DNA of 64,000 nucleotides from a bacterium (lineage in GTDB: Bacteria > Pseudomonadota > Alphaproteobacteria > Rhodobacterales > Rhodobacteraceae): positions 124,001 to 188,000 of the forward strand of contig WGOE01000012.1 of NCBI GenBank assembly GCA_016124195.1. Reading direction: 5' to 3'. The position numbers and the translations under genes were made by a program. The notes under the pieces are model-generated. The model was not told the DNA's origin and did no database searches. It worked only from the letters and a program-made list of their open reading frames with translations. This document shows, piece by piece, positions 33,276 to 41,727 of this stretch (position 1 is the first letter of the stretch; every line of letters starts with the position of its first letter).

Positions 33276-35078
33276 ATGCAGGGCGCGGGTCCGGTCAGGC
33301 TGGACAGGATCGGCTCTGTCGCCGTGCTGGTTCTGGCCCATCCGCCGGTCAACACGTTGGTGGGCCCTTTGGTGCGCGCCCTTTCCGAGGCGCTGGACAC
33401 TGTGGCCTCTGACCCCGAGGTCGATGCCGTGATCCTGCGCGGCGAGGGGCGCTGCTTTTCGGCGGGCGCCGATATCCGCGAGGCCGGGCAGGTGGCGCGG
33501 ATGGCCGAACTGGGCGCGCTTTGCCGCAAGGTCGAAAACCTGTCCAAGCCGGTGATTGCCGCCCTGCATGGCTCGGCCCTGGGCGCGGGGCTGGAGCTTG
33601 CGATGGCGGCGCATTACCGGATTGCCAATGCGGCGGCGGTTCTGGGCCTGCCCGAGGTGGGGCTTGGCCTTTTGCCCGCGGCCGGGGCGACGCAGCGTCT
33701 GCCGCGGCTGGTGGGGGCGGAACCGGCGCTGCGGCTCCTGGTGGGGGGGCTGCCGCTGCGCGCCCCCGAGGCGCTGGCGCTGGGGCTTGTCGACCGCGTG
33801 GTAACCGAGGGTCTGGGCGAGGCCGCGCTTGCCATGGCGCAGGAACATCTGCCGACCCGCCCGACCGCGATGCTGGGTGTGGGCTTGCGCGATGCGGTGG
33901 CCTATCAGGCCGCGGTGGCGGCGGCGCGGGCGGCCGACCGCGGCAATCCCTTGCCCGCCCCGGCCCGCATCATCGAATGTGTCGAGGCGGCGGCGCTGTT
34001 GCCCTTCGAGATGGGGCTGGTGCTGGAAGAGACCGCCTTTGCCGATCTGGCCGCCACGCCGCAGGCGCATGGCCTGCATCACGCCTTCGTGGCCGAGCGT
34101 CTGGCCCTGATGCCTCCGGTCGAGATCGCCGGGCGCAGCCTGCCCGCCCTGACGTCGCTGGCGATCTGGGGCGCCGAGGACCCGGCCGCGGATCTGGCGC
34201 TGCAGGCCCTCACGGCCGGGCTGCGGGTGGCGCTGTGTGATCCGGACCGCGCGCGCCTGACCGCGGCGTTGAGCCGGATTGCCGCCATGCAGGAACAGGC
34301 CGTGGTGGCCGGTCAGATGACGGAGGACAGCCGCGATGCCGCCTGGGCGCGGCTCGCCTCGGATCTGTCCTTTGCTGCCCTGCACGAGGCGGGTCATGTG
34401 GCGGATCTGGTTTTGGTGAGCCCGGGCCAGTCGTCCCTGGGTCTGCCGGCCGGGGTGGTGGCGGCCACGATGGGCGCTGCCGCGCAGGGCGCCGGCATCA
34501 CCGTGCCCGAGGCGCCGGGCGGGCTGGCCGAACTGGCGATCGGCCCGGGCGCGACGCTGGATCAGATCGGCCTCCTGGCCGCGCTGGGCCGACGCCTCGG
34601 CTGGCGGGTGGTGACGGTGGGGCCGGGCGGCCCGGTCGAGTTGGGCCTGCGGCTGGCGCTTGACGCGGCCGAACGCCATCTGGCGCAGTCCGTGCCGCCC
34701 GAGGCGATTGCGGCGGCGCTTGCGGCCTTTGGGATGGGGCAGGGCGGCGGGCAGGGCGGCTTGCGGCCGCAAACGGCGATGCCGCGCGGCGGGCGGGTGC
34801 TGGTCCAGACCTGTCTGGCCGCTTTGGCCGCCGAGGGCGCGCGGATGCTGGCCGATGGCCGCGCACGCCGCCCCTGCGACATCGACGCGGTGGCGCTCGT
34901 CTCGGGCCTCATGCCGCGCTGGCAGGGCGGGCCGATGTTTCAGGCCGATCAGCGCGGGCTTCTGGTGCTGCGCGCCGATCTGCGCCGGATCGAGGGCGAC
35001 CCGGTCTTCGCCGTCTCGCCGCTTCTGGATGACATGATCGCCGAAAGCCGGCGTTTTGCCGATCTGAACGAGGGCTGA
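33276..35078 (+). CDS. FadB/FadJ-like protein: enoyl-CoA hydratase domain plus degenerate 3-hydroxyacyl-CoA dehydrogenase half
   Basis: 600 residues from ATG 33276; GTG 33228 (16 residues more) is a good alternative. Residues about 5-180 are a crotonase: GRCFSAGADIRE oxyanion loop, GLELAMAAHYRIA and GLPEVGLGLLPAAGATQRLPR carry both expected catalytic glutamates. From about 280 the order follows multifunctional FadB, but the Rossmann GxGxMG loop is replaced (TSLAIWGAEDPAADLALQALTAG) and the catalytic HFFxP region is not found. The C-terminal domain is still recognisable (DIDAVALVSGLMPRWQGGPMFQAD). Probably an isomerase/hydratase that lost dehydrogenase activity. Stands alone, so its pathway is open. 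About 100 residues shorter than typical FadB. Confidence 0.75.
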   Translation: MQGAGPVRLDRIGSVAVLVLAHPPVNTLVGPLVRALSEALDTVASDPEVDAVILRGEGRCFSAGADIREAGQVARMAELGALCRKVENLSKPVIAALHGSALGAGLELAMAAHYRIANAAAVLGLPEVGLGLLPAAGATQRLPRLVGAEPALRLLVGGLPLRAPEALALGLVDRVVTEGLGEAALAMAQEHLPTRPTAMLGVGLRDAVAYQAAVAAARAADRGNPLPAPARIIECVEAAALLPFEMGLVLEETAFADLAATPQAHGLHHAFVAERLALMPPVEIAGRSLPALTSLAIWGAEDPAADLALQALTAGLRVALCDPDRARLTAALSRIAAMQEQAVVAGQMTEDSRDAAWARLASDLSFAALHEAGHVADLVLVSPGQSSLGLPAGVVAATMGAAAQGAGITVPEAPGGLAELAIGPGATLDQIGLLAALGRRLGWRVVTVGPGGPVELGLRLALDAAERHLAQSVPPEAIAAALAAFGMGQGGGQGGLRPQTAMPRGGRVLVQTCLAALAAEGARMLADGRARRPCDIDAVALVSGLMPRWQGGPMFQADQRGLLVLRADLRRIEGDPVFAVSPLLDDMIAESRRFADLNEG

Positions 35079-35160
35079 AGCGGGGGCACCGGTAGGGCCG
35101 CGGGCTGTGGGCAGGTTGCGGGCAGGCTGCGGGATCGTCGATCTGCGCCGCGCGGGCCGG

Positions 35161-35370
35161 TCAGCGCAGGACGAGGCCTGCCACCACGCAGATCAGGCCC
35201 AGGATTGCCACCCCCATCGAGGCGAGGTTCAGCGTCACCACCCGCTGCATCAGCGCGCGGGCGGTGTCGGGGTCGGCGCGTTTGGCCGCCATCGACAGGC
35301 TGACGCAGCGCGCAAGACCCGCGACACCCAGCAGGGCCACCACCGCCCCGCCCCAGATCAAAGCTGCCAT
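35161..35370 (-). CDS. Small two-helix membrane protein
   Basis: 69 residues from the ATG at 35370, chosen because GAGGAGG precedes it closely. Two hydrophobic helices (about 2-20 and 48-68) around a charged loop AAKRADPDTARALMQR. No family recognised. It is convergent with the FadB-like gene and divergent from gapR. Likely a real small inner-membrane protein because of the strong ribosome site. Confidence 0.65.
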   Translation of the reverse strand: MAALIWGGAVVALLGVAGLARCVSLSMAAKRADPDTARALMQRVVTLNLASMGVAILGLICVVAGLVLR

Positions 35371-35487
35371 GGCGGCCTCCTCTTTTGCTGACCCGCGCCT
35401 AGCGGCTTGGCGGCGCCATGTCCAGTCTTGCACCCCTGTTGTCCGGCGGTATAGGGAAGAGGCCCAGTCCTTTTGCGGAGCCTTCAG

Positions 35488-35742
35488 ATGTCCAGCCCGA
35501 ACGATGCCTATGCCGTCACAGCCGACGAACTGCGCCAGTTCATCGAACGCTGCGAACAGCTGGAAGCCGAAAAGAAGGACCTGGCCGAACAGCTGAAAGA
35601 GGTGATGGCCGAAGCCAAGGGGCGCGGCTATGACACCAAGGTCCTGCGCAAGGTCATCGCCCTGCGCAAGCGCAAGCCCGACGAACTGGCCGAGGAGGAA
35701 GCCGTGCTCGAGGTCTACAAGGCCGCGCTCGGCATGGCCTGA
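35488..35742 (+). CDS. gapR: GapR (DUF2312) chromosome-structuring DNA-binding protein
   Basis: 84 residues, full length for the family. Charged coiled coil (VTADELRQFIERCEQLEAEKKDLAEQLKEVMAEAKGRGYDTKVLRKVIALRKRKPDELAEEEAVLEVYKAAL) that is nearly identical in plan to Caulobacter GapR, which binds overtwisted, A/T-rich DNA ahead of moving polymerases and assists topoisomerases. Single gene; the tandem-repeat locus with A-rich palindromes begins 50 bp after its stop. Confidence 0.9.
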   Translation: MSSPNDAYAVTADELRQFIERCEQLEAEKKDLAEQLKEVMAEAKGRGYDTKVLRKVIALRKRKPDELAEEEAVLEVYKAALGMA

Positions 35743-35792
35743 GCCTGGGCGGCCCTGCCCGCCGCACTGTAATCTTCCACCCGCCCACCGAC

Positions 35793-35950
35793 GATTTTTC
35801 TGCGAAAAATCTGGCCGCGGGAGATGAAAAATCCGGCCATGGTGGATGAAAAATCCGGCCGTGGGGGATGAAAAATCTGGCGGCGAGGGGATGAAAAACC
35901 GGCCATGGTGGATGAAAAACCCCGCAGTGGGGATTTTTCGCAGAAAAATC
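35793..35950. repeat. 22-bp tandem repeat array bounded by two mirror-image palindromes
   Basis: Five units beginning GATGAAAAA (starts 35823, 35845, 35867, 35890, 35911; 21-23 bp apart), consensus GATGAAAAATCCGGCCATGG plus 2 bp. The array is bounded by GATTTTTCTGCGAAAAATC (35793-35811) and its exact reverse complement GATTTTTCGCAGAAAAATC (35932-35950), each an 8-bp-arm hairpin. It fills the gap between the convergent gapR and a minus-strand gene, so it may also act as a two-way terminator. Confidence 0.9.
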
Positions 35951-35966
35951 GTGGCGCGGGCTGGTG

Positions 35967-36854
35967 TCAGGGTGCTATGAAGCGCACTCCCGGCGTTGCC
36001 GCGATCCGCGCCACATCCTGTTCATAGTGCAGGGTCAGCGTTTCGACCGTGGCCTCGGTCCAGCCGGGCATCTCGATCTCGGTACTGATCTTTTCCTTCA
36101 GCGCGAACTTGTCGAGGAAGGCCGAAACGATCCGCCGCCGCATCTCGACCGAGGTGACGGGGTGGCTGTCGATATAGGCCTGCATGCGCTTTGTGCCTTC
36201 GGCCGGCATCAACTGGGTCAAGAGCTCGTCCTCGTCCTCAAGCACCGTGCCCGGAGCCTGGCCGGCCACCGCTTGCAGGACTTCAGGCCAGATCAACGGC
36301 GTGTCCTCGTCGCACCAGACGGTCAGGGGCACGTCGGGGTTCGCGGCGCGGATGTCTTCGACCACCTGCGACCAGCGCATGCCGAACAGGTCCACGCCCT
36401 TCAGGAAGTCCTCCGTGCTGGCCTTGCCGCCCTTCATCTTTTTCTGCTTGGCATAGACGGCGGGGAGAAAGCCTGCGGGATTGCGGATCGCGAGGTGAAA
36501 TTCCGCGCCGATCTGGGGAAAGATCTGGGTAAAGGCGCGGGTGCGGTCGCCCGCCGCCGGGTAAAGCGCGCCGTCGACCACCCAGGGCGCCAGTGCCAGA
36601 AAGTTCTCCCAACTCAGGATCAGGCGTTCGGCGCGGCCCTCTTCCATGATCTGTTCCAGGACCAGCGCCTGCGTGTCCACCGACGCCGCCTGTCCATTGA
36701 GAGCGATGGCCGTGTCGCGCATCAGGTTGCGGTAGCGCGTGGGGCCCGGCACGACGATGCCCTGTGCGGCCAGCGTTCCGCGGTTCTTCAACAGACAGCG
36801 CAGCAGACGCTCGTCATCGGTGCAATGTGCGCCCAGGTGGTAAACGATCCGCAT
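35967..36854 (-). CDS. Conserved-type hypothetical protein, possibly sulfotransferase-like fold
   Basis: 295 residues, soluble, no signal peptide. The N-terminus MRIVYHLGAHCTDDERLLRCLLKNRGTLAAQGIVVPGP has the beta-strand/loop/helix layout of sulfotransferase-like proteins found in Rhodobacterales (normally HxGxHKTGTT), but the phosphosulfate loop is not conserved. LHLAIRNPAGFLPAVYAKQKK in the middle recalls the second PAPS-binding region. Therefore a degenerate or divergent member is possible; activity is doubtful. Adjacent repeats lie on both sides. Confidence 0.6.
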   Translation of the reverse strand: MRIVYHLGAHCTDDERLLRCLLKNRGTLAAQGIVVPGPTRYRNLMRDTAIALNGQAASVDTQALVLEQIMEEGRAERLILSWENFLALAPWVVDGALYPAAGDRTRAFTQIFPQIGAEFHLAIRNPAGFLPAVYAKQKKMKGGKASTEDFLKGVDLFGMRWSQVVEDIRAANPDVPLTVWCDEDTPLIWPEVLQAVAGQAPGTVLEDEDELLTQLMPAEGTKRMQAYIDSHPVTSVEMRRRIVSAFLDKFALKEKISTEIEMPGWTEATVETLTLHYEQDVARIAATPGVRFIAP

Positions 36855-36937
36855 GTCAGGTCCTGCCCGGTTCTTGTTCTTTGCAGCGGAATATACGGGG
36901 TTTTCCCGGCAGGGAAACTGCTTTCCGCGCGGGACGC

Positions 36938-37043
36938 CGTGCCTGCCGCCGTGCGTGCCGTCGTGCCTGCCGCCGTGCGTGCCGTCAGCCCGACCCGCCG
37001 TCAGCCCGACCCGCCCTCAGCCCGACCTGCCGTCAGCCCGGCG
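36938..37043. repeat. Two adjoining GC-rich tandem repeats (24-bp x2 and 16-bp x3.6)
   Basis: 36938-36961 and 36962-36985 are two perfect 24-bp copies starting CGTGCCTGCCGCCGTGCG. They run directly into 16-bp units GTCAGCCCGACCCGCC (36984, 37000, 37016, partial 37032). The stop codon of the DUF1850 gene (minus strand) lies in the last unit. The locus separates that operon from the hypothetical gene. Confidence 0.88.
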
Positions 37044-37398
37044 CGCAGGGGGCCAGCCGGATCGGCGGCCCCGGCTTGTCGCCGATCACCTGGCAGGTGC
37101 CATCGGCGCAAAGCGTCCAGCCGCCGACCGTGGCCCCCGAGGCGCCGAGCAGGATCTGGCCCTGTGGCGCAAGGCTGGGCTGCCAGACCCACCAGTCGCC
37201 CACCAGCCGCGCGCCATCGCCCGGCTCCATCCCGGCGCCCGAGCCCTGAACGCGCGCCTCGGTCAGGTGCAGGCCTTGGGGCGTCAACTCCCATGTCTCG
37301 GCCCAGCTGGTCTTTTCGACCGAATGGGTCCAGGACAGGGTGAAACTGGCGCCAGCCAGCATCAGTGCCCTGGCCCCGATCATCAGGCAGGCCGCCAT
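37033..37398 (-). CDS. DUF1850 protein of the TAXI-TRAP operon
   Basis: 121 residues. N-terminal hydrophobic/signal-like segment (ACLMIGARALMLAGASFTLSWTHSVEKTSW) then the DUF1850 core (HSVEKTSWAETWELTPQGLHLTEARVQGSGAGMEPGDGARLVGDWWVWQP). DUF1850 proteins are coded beside fused TRAP permeases of the TAXI class, as here (7 bp after the permease). Probably periplasmic and accessory to transport. The last codons and the stop fall inside a tandem repeat, so the C-terminus may vary between strains. Confidence 0.78.
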   Translation of the reverse strand: MAACLMIGARALMLAGASFTLSWTHSVEKTSWAETWELTPQGLHLTEARVQGSGAGMEPGDGARLVGDWWVWQPSLAPQGQILLGASGATVGGWTLCADGTCQVIGDKPGPPIRLAPCAPG

Positions 37399-37405
37399 CG
37401 CGGGC

Positions 37406-39493
37406 TCAGGCCGTGGCGGCGCGGCTGCGGCGCCAGATCATGAGGGCAAAGCCCAGGGCCAAGGCAAAGCCCGCCTCGTCGGTCAGGGGCAGGGCCGCCA
37501 CCAGTGTGAAGGCCGCGGCCATGGCCAGCAGCCTTTCGGGCCAGCCCAGCCTCTGCCCCATCCAGCCGATCACCGCCACGCCCCAGAGCCCGATCGCCAG
37601 CACCGCCTTGACGCAGATATAGGCCACGGCCGGCCAATAGCCGATCTCGCTCGCCAAGGGCCCGCCGTCCTGCAGCATAAGGGCAGGGGTATAGACGGCC
37701 AGAAACGGGATGACAAAGCCCGCCGCGGCCACCTTGATCGCCTCGATCGAGATCTTGAGCCCGGATTCGCGCGCAATCGGTGCCGCGGCAAAGCAGGCAA
37801 GTGCGACCGGCGGGGTCAGGTCGGCGAGGATGCCGAAGTAAAAGACGAACATGTGCCCCACCATCAGCGGCACGCCCAGTTTCAACAGGGCGGGGGCCGC
37901 GATCGAGGCGGTGATGATGTAATTGGGGATGGTGGGAATTCCCATGCCCAGCACGATGCAGGTGATCATGGTCAGGATCAGCGACAGAAACAGGCTGTGC
38001 TGACCCACGCTGACGATGAACTGGCCGAAGGTCGTGGCGGCCCCGGTCAGGGTCATGGTGCCGATGATGACGCCGACCAGCGCGCAGGCGACCCCCACCG
38101 GCAGCGCGGTCTTGGCGCCCTCGGCCAGGCTGTCGCGGCACAGGGCCAGCGTGGCGCGCCCGCCCTTGGTGGCGAGGTTCCACAGGATCAGCGCCGCCAG
38201 CGCCACCAGAACCACCCGGATGCCCAGCCTGAAGAAACTCGCCGCGATGAGCCCAAGGGCGATCCAGAACACCACGCGCAGCGCGCCCGCAGGCAGGCTC
38301 GGCGCCGCGGCCTCGCCCAGGATCAAGAGGACCGTCAGCGCCAGCCCGATGGTGCCCGCATAAAGCGGCGTGTAGCCGGTGAACAGCAGATAGACCAGAA
38401 CCATCAGCGGCAGCAGCAGATGCCAGCCCGCCTTCAAGGCCGCCCGGGGCGAGGGCAGGTCGGCCTTTGCCATGCCGCGCAGGCCCCATTTGCCCGCCTC
38501 CAGATGCACCATCCAGAAGGCCGAGGCAAAGTAGAGGATGGCCGGGATCAGCGCGGCCTTGACCACCTCGTGATATTGCACGCCCAGCGTTTCGGCCATG
38601 ATGAAGGCCACGGCGCCCATCACCGGCGGCATGATCTGCCCGCCCATCGAGGCCGTCGCCTCGACCCCGCCGGCAAAGGCCGGCCGGTAGCCGAAGCTTT
38701 TCATCAGCGGAATGGTGAACTGGCCGGTGGTGACCACATTGGCCACGCCAGAGCCCGAGATCGTGCCCATCAGCCCCGAGGACACCACGGCGACCTTGGC
38801 CGCTCCGCCTTGCCGGTGGCCGACCAGCCCCAGCGAGACATCGGTGAAGAGCCGGATCATCCCGGCCTTTTCAAGGAACGACCCGAACAGGATGAACAGA
38901 AAGATATAGGAGGAGGAAACATAGGCCGGGATGCCGTAGATGCCTTCGGTGCCAAAGGACATCTGGTCGATGACCTGGGCAAAGTCATAACCGCGCGTGC
39001 CCAGGGGCGCGGGCAGGTACTGGCCGAAGAAATCATAGGCGAGGAACACCGCAGAGATGATCGGCAGGGCCGGGCCCATCATCCACCAGGCCGCGGCAAA
39101 GACCACGATCAGGGCCAGGATGCCGATGGCGGTATCCTGCGGCAGGGGGTCGCCGGCGCGCAGGATCAGAGGCGTGTATTCCAGCCATTGATAGCCCGCC
39201 ACGATCACGCCCAGAATGGCCAGGCCCCAGCCGAGCGCCTTTTGCCAGCCGGTCTGCCCGCGCACCAGTGCCAGCAGCGGAAAGCCCAGAAGCCCGAGGA
39301 ACCCCACATGCACCGCCCGCACCACCACGCTGGGCAGGTCGATCAGATGCGCGGCCGTGCCGATCTGGAACAGCGAAAACACAATCGCCACGCCGTAAAG
39401 CAGCAGGCCCTCGCGACCGGACGGAAAGCTTTCGGCCAGGGGATCATGCAGGCCCGAAGCCGGCGCCTGGTCCACAGATGTCGCGTGCTGCAC
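37406..39493 (-). CDS. TRAP transporter fused permease, TAXI family (DctQM-like)
   Basis: 695 residues with many membrane helices: an N-terminal DctQ-like four-helix part and a large DctM-like part. Diagnostic DctM stretches: FILFGSFLEKAGMIRLFTDVSLGLVGHRQGGAAKVAVVSSGLMGTISGSGVANVVTTGQFTIPLMK and GMGIPTIPNYIITASIAAPALLKLGVPLMVGHMFVFYFGILADLTPPVALACFAAAPIA. It works with the binding protein encoded 150 bp upstream as an ion-driven importer; TAXI substrates are typically acidic (glutamate, 2-oxoacids) but are unproven here. Confidence 0.92.
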   Translation of the reverse strand: MQHATSVDQAPASGLHDPLAESFPSGREGLLLYGVAIVFSLFQIGTAAHLIDLPSVVVRAVHVGFLGLLGFPLLALVRGQTGWQKALGWGLAILGVIVAGYQWLEYTPLILRAGDPLPQDTAIGILALIVVFAAAWWMMGPALPIISAVFLAYDFFGQYLPAPLGTRGYDFAQVIDQMSFGTEGIYGIPAYVSSSYIFLFILFGSFLEKAGMIRLFTDVSLGLVGHRQGGAAKVAVVSSGLMGTISGSGVANVVTTGQFTIPLMKSFGYRPAFAGGVEATASMGGQIMPPVMGAVAFIMAETLGVQYHEVVKAALIPAILYFASAFWMVHLEAGKWGLRGMAKADLPSPRAALKAGWHLLLPLMVLVYLLFTGYTPLYAGTIGLALTVLLILGEAAAPSLPAGALRVVFWIALGLIAASFFRLGIRVVLVALAALILWNLATKGGRATLALCRDSLAEGAKTALPVGVACALVGVIIGTMTLTGAATTFGQFIVSVGQHSLFLSLILTMITCIVLGMGIPTIPNYIITASIAAPALLKLGVPLMVGHMFVFYFGILADLTPPVALACFAAAPIARESGLKISIEAIKVAAAGFVIPFLAVYTPALMLQDGGPLASEIGYWPAVAYICVKAVLAIGLWGVAVIGWMGQRLGWPERLLAMAAAFTLVAALPLTDEAGFALALGFALMIWRRSRAATA

Positions 39494-39641
39494 GAAAGCC
39501 CCCTCGGTCAGGAAAGTGGGTCAGGCGGCACTGCGCCGCCCGCCTGGGACAGAATGCCGGGAGGCAGCGCGCCACCCGGTTGACAAGGACGGGAAGGGCC
39601 AAGCGCCGCCCGGTTGGCAAAGACGCGGGCGACCCGGGGCC

Positions 39642-40613
39642 TTACTTGATCAGGCCTTTTTCCTTGTAGAACTTCTCGGCGCCCGGATGCAGCGGGATCG
39701 GCATGCCGTCCAGCGCATGTTCCAGCGAGATGGCCCCCGCCGCCTTGTGCGCGGCCACGAGGTCGGGCAGGTGGTCGTAAAGCAGTTTGGTCATCTGATA
39801 GGCCGCATCGTCCGAAACGCCTTCACGCGTCACAAGGAAGTTGCCCACGGCCACGGTCGCCACATCCTCGGTCTGGCCGGTATAGGTGCCGGCCGGGATC
39901 GTGCCCGCGATATAGGGCGCGCCAAGTTTGGTGGCGATGTCGGCGGGCACCGAGACGATGGTCACCTCCATCGACGAGGACAGGTCTTTCAGCGAGGCCA
40001 CCCCGAGCCCGGCCGATTGCAGCGTGGCGTCAAGCTGGCGGTTCTTCATCAGTTCCACCGATTCCGCGAAGGGAAGGTATTCGACCTTGCCGAGGTCAGT
40101 ATAGCTCAGCCCCGCCGCGGCGAGGATGGCGCGGGCGTTCAGTTCGGTGCCGGATTTGGCCGCCCCGACCGAGACGCTCTTGCCCTTGAGGTCCGCCAGC
40201 GAATGGATGCCGCTGTCCTTGGTGGCCACGATCTGGATGTAGTTGGGATAGATCGCGGCAATCCCGCGCAGCTTGTCGAGCGGCGCCTTGAAGCCCGCAT
40301 CGGCATTGCCCTCGGCCGCCATCTTGACGCTGTCGCCCAGCGCGAAGGCGATCTCGCCCTTGCCCTGCTGCAGGAGGTTGAGGTTTTCGACCGAGGCCTT
40401 GGTCGATTGCACCTGCACCTTGGTGCCGGGCATGGCATCGCCATAGATCTTGGACAGGGCGACCCCCAGCGGATAATAGACCCCCGAGGTTCCGCCGGTC
40501 AGCACGTTGATGAAATCGTCCGCCCGCGCCAGGGTCGGGGCCAGTGTCGGCGCCAGGGCAAGGGCCAGCGCCGCGGCGGCGGCCCAACTGGATTTGATCG
40601 TGAAGATGCGCAT
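39642..40613 (-). CDS. TAXI-family TRAP transporter solute-binding protein
   Basis: 323 residues from the ATG at 40613, preceded by GGAGA. Sec signal peptide (MRIFTIKSSWAAAAALALALAPTLAPTLARA, cleavage likely before DDFINV). Mature start FINVLTGGTSGVYYPLGVALSKIYGDAMPG is the TAXI hallmark, followed by KGEIAFALGDSVKMA. First gene of the operon; a 9-bp inverted repeat about 90 bp upstream may be its operator. Confidence 0.9.
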   Translation of the reverse strand: MRIFTIKSSWAAAAALALALAPTLAPTLARADDFINVLTGGTSGVYYPLGVALSKIYGDAMPGTKVQVQSTKASVENLNLLQQGKGEIAFALGDSVKMAAEGNADAGFKAPLDKLRGIAAIYPNYIQIVATKDSGIHSLADLKGKSVSVGAAKSGTELNARAILAAAGLSYTDLGKVEYLPFAESVELMKNRQLDATLQSAGLGVASLKDLSSSMEVTIVSVPADIATKLGAPYIAGTIPAGTYTGQTEDVATVAVGNFLVTREGVSDDAAYQMTKLLYDHLPDLVAAHKAAGAISLEHALDGMPIPLHPGAEKFYKEKGLIK

Positions 40614-40702
40614 AGGGGTCTCCTCTGTTGCTGGGAATTCCTGCCGTTCTCGTTGGATTTTCGCGGCCTGGGGAAAACGATGGCAAATCCGGATCGGATT
40701 TT

Positions 40703-40740
40703 CAAACATTTTCTTGCGAGGCTTGAGATTTAAATGTTTG
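40703..40740. promoter_or_regulatory. Inverted repeat in the TRAP operon / nitronate monooxygenase intergenic region
   Basis: CAAACATTT (40703-40711) and AAATGTTTG (40732-40740) form perfect 9-bp arms with a 20-bp spacer, in an A/T-rich island 90 bp before the binding-protein start. A candidate operator for an unidentified regulator. Confidence 0.45.
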
Positions 40741-40791
40741 TTTTGCTTGGATAAAAGAAAATCGGGCTGGCCTGATGCAGCCCTTGCCGCC

Positions 40792-41727
40792 TCAGGGGCG
40801 CAGGAACGGGTCCTCGGCGGCGGCGCGAAGGGCTGCCTTGTATTCCGCGATCAGCCGCGCGCAAAGTTCGGCCGCCGGGGGGCGGTCGTCGATGCCGCCG
40901 ACACCGTGGCCCGCCGACCAGAGCGATTTCCAGGCCTTGGCCTCGTTCTTCATGTCCATCTGGGCATGGGGCGGCAGGTGGTCCGGGTCGAGCCCTGCCG
41001 CACGCAGCGAGGGGATCAGGAAGTTCGCGTTCACGCCCGAGATGTTCTTCGTGTAAAGGATGTCGGCCATCCGCGCCTTCAGGATCATCTCCTTGTAATC
41101 CTCTGGCACCATCGCCTCGCGCGTGGCGATGAAGCGGGTGCCCAGATAGGCAAGGTCCGCCCCCATCATCCGCGCCGCCGCGATCTGGGCGCCGGTGTTC
41201 ATCGCACCCGACAGGACGACACAGCCGTCAAAGACCTGACGGATCTCGGCGATCAGGGCAAAGGGGCTCATCGTGCCGGCATGACCGCCCGCGCCCGCCG
41301 CCACCCCGATGATGCCATCCACCCCCGCCTCGGCCGCCTTTTCGGCGTGCCGGCGGTTGATCACGTCATGAAAGACCAGCCCGCCATAGGACTGCACCGC
41401 CCCCACCACATCCGGCACGGCACCGAGCGAGGTGATGACCAAGGGCACCTTGTGGCGCACCACTTCCGCCAGATCGGCGTCAAGCCGCGGGTTCGATTTG
41501 TGGACGATCAGGTTCACGCCGTAAGGGGCCGCCCCGGGGGCAAGCCGTCCGGTGATCTCGTCCAGCCAGTCGCCCAGACCCGCGGTAGAGCGCGGGTTGA
41601 GTGCCGGAAAACTGCCTACGACACCGGCATTGCAGGTCTCGACCACCAGATCCGGCCCCGAGGTCAAAAACATCGGCGCGGCGATGGCAGGCAATTTCAA
41701 GGGGCTCAGACGGTCGGGTATGGGCAT
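40792..41727 (-). CDS. Nitronate monooxygenase-family flavoprotein
   Basis: 311 residues. FMN TIM barrel of the NMO/2-nitropropane dioxygenase family: PAIAAPMFLTSGPDLVVETCNAGVVGSFPAL at the N-terminus, FHDVINRRHAEKAAEAGVDGIIGVAAGAGGHAGTMSPFALIAEI (phosphate-binding GGHAG) and SGAMNTGAQIAAARMMGADLAYLGTRF. Oxidises alkyl nitronates, or could be a related reductase. It is upstream of and in the same direction as the TRAP genes, 180 bp away, but probably independent. Confidence 0.85.
   Translation of the reverse strand: MPIPDRLSPLKLPAIAAPMFLTSGPDLVVETCNAGVVGSFPALNPRSTAGLGDWLDEITGRLAPGAAPYGVNLIVHKSNPRLDADLAEVVRHKVPLVITSLGAVPDVVGAVQSYGGLVFHDVINRRHAEKAAEAGVDGIIGVAAGAGGHAGTMSPFALIAEIRQVFDGCVVLSGAMNTGAQIAAARMMGADLAYLGTRFIATREAMVPEDYKEMILKARMADILYTKNISGVNANFLIPSLRAAGLDPDHLPPHAQMDMKNEAKAWKSLWSAGHGVGGIDDRPPAAELCARLIAEYKAALRAAAEDPFLRP

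Noticed and set aside
35793-35950. Repeat array as a CRISPR
   Set aside because: Units follow each other every 21-23 bp without unique spacers and no cas gene is near.
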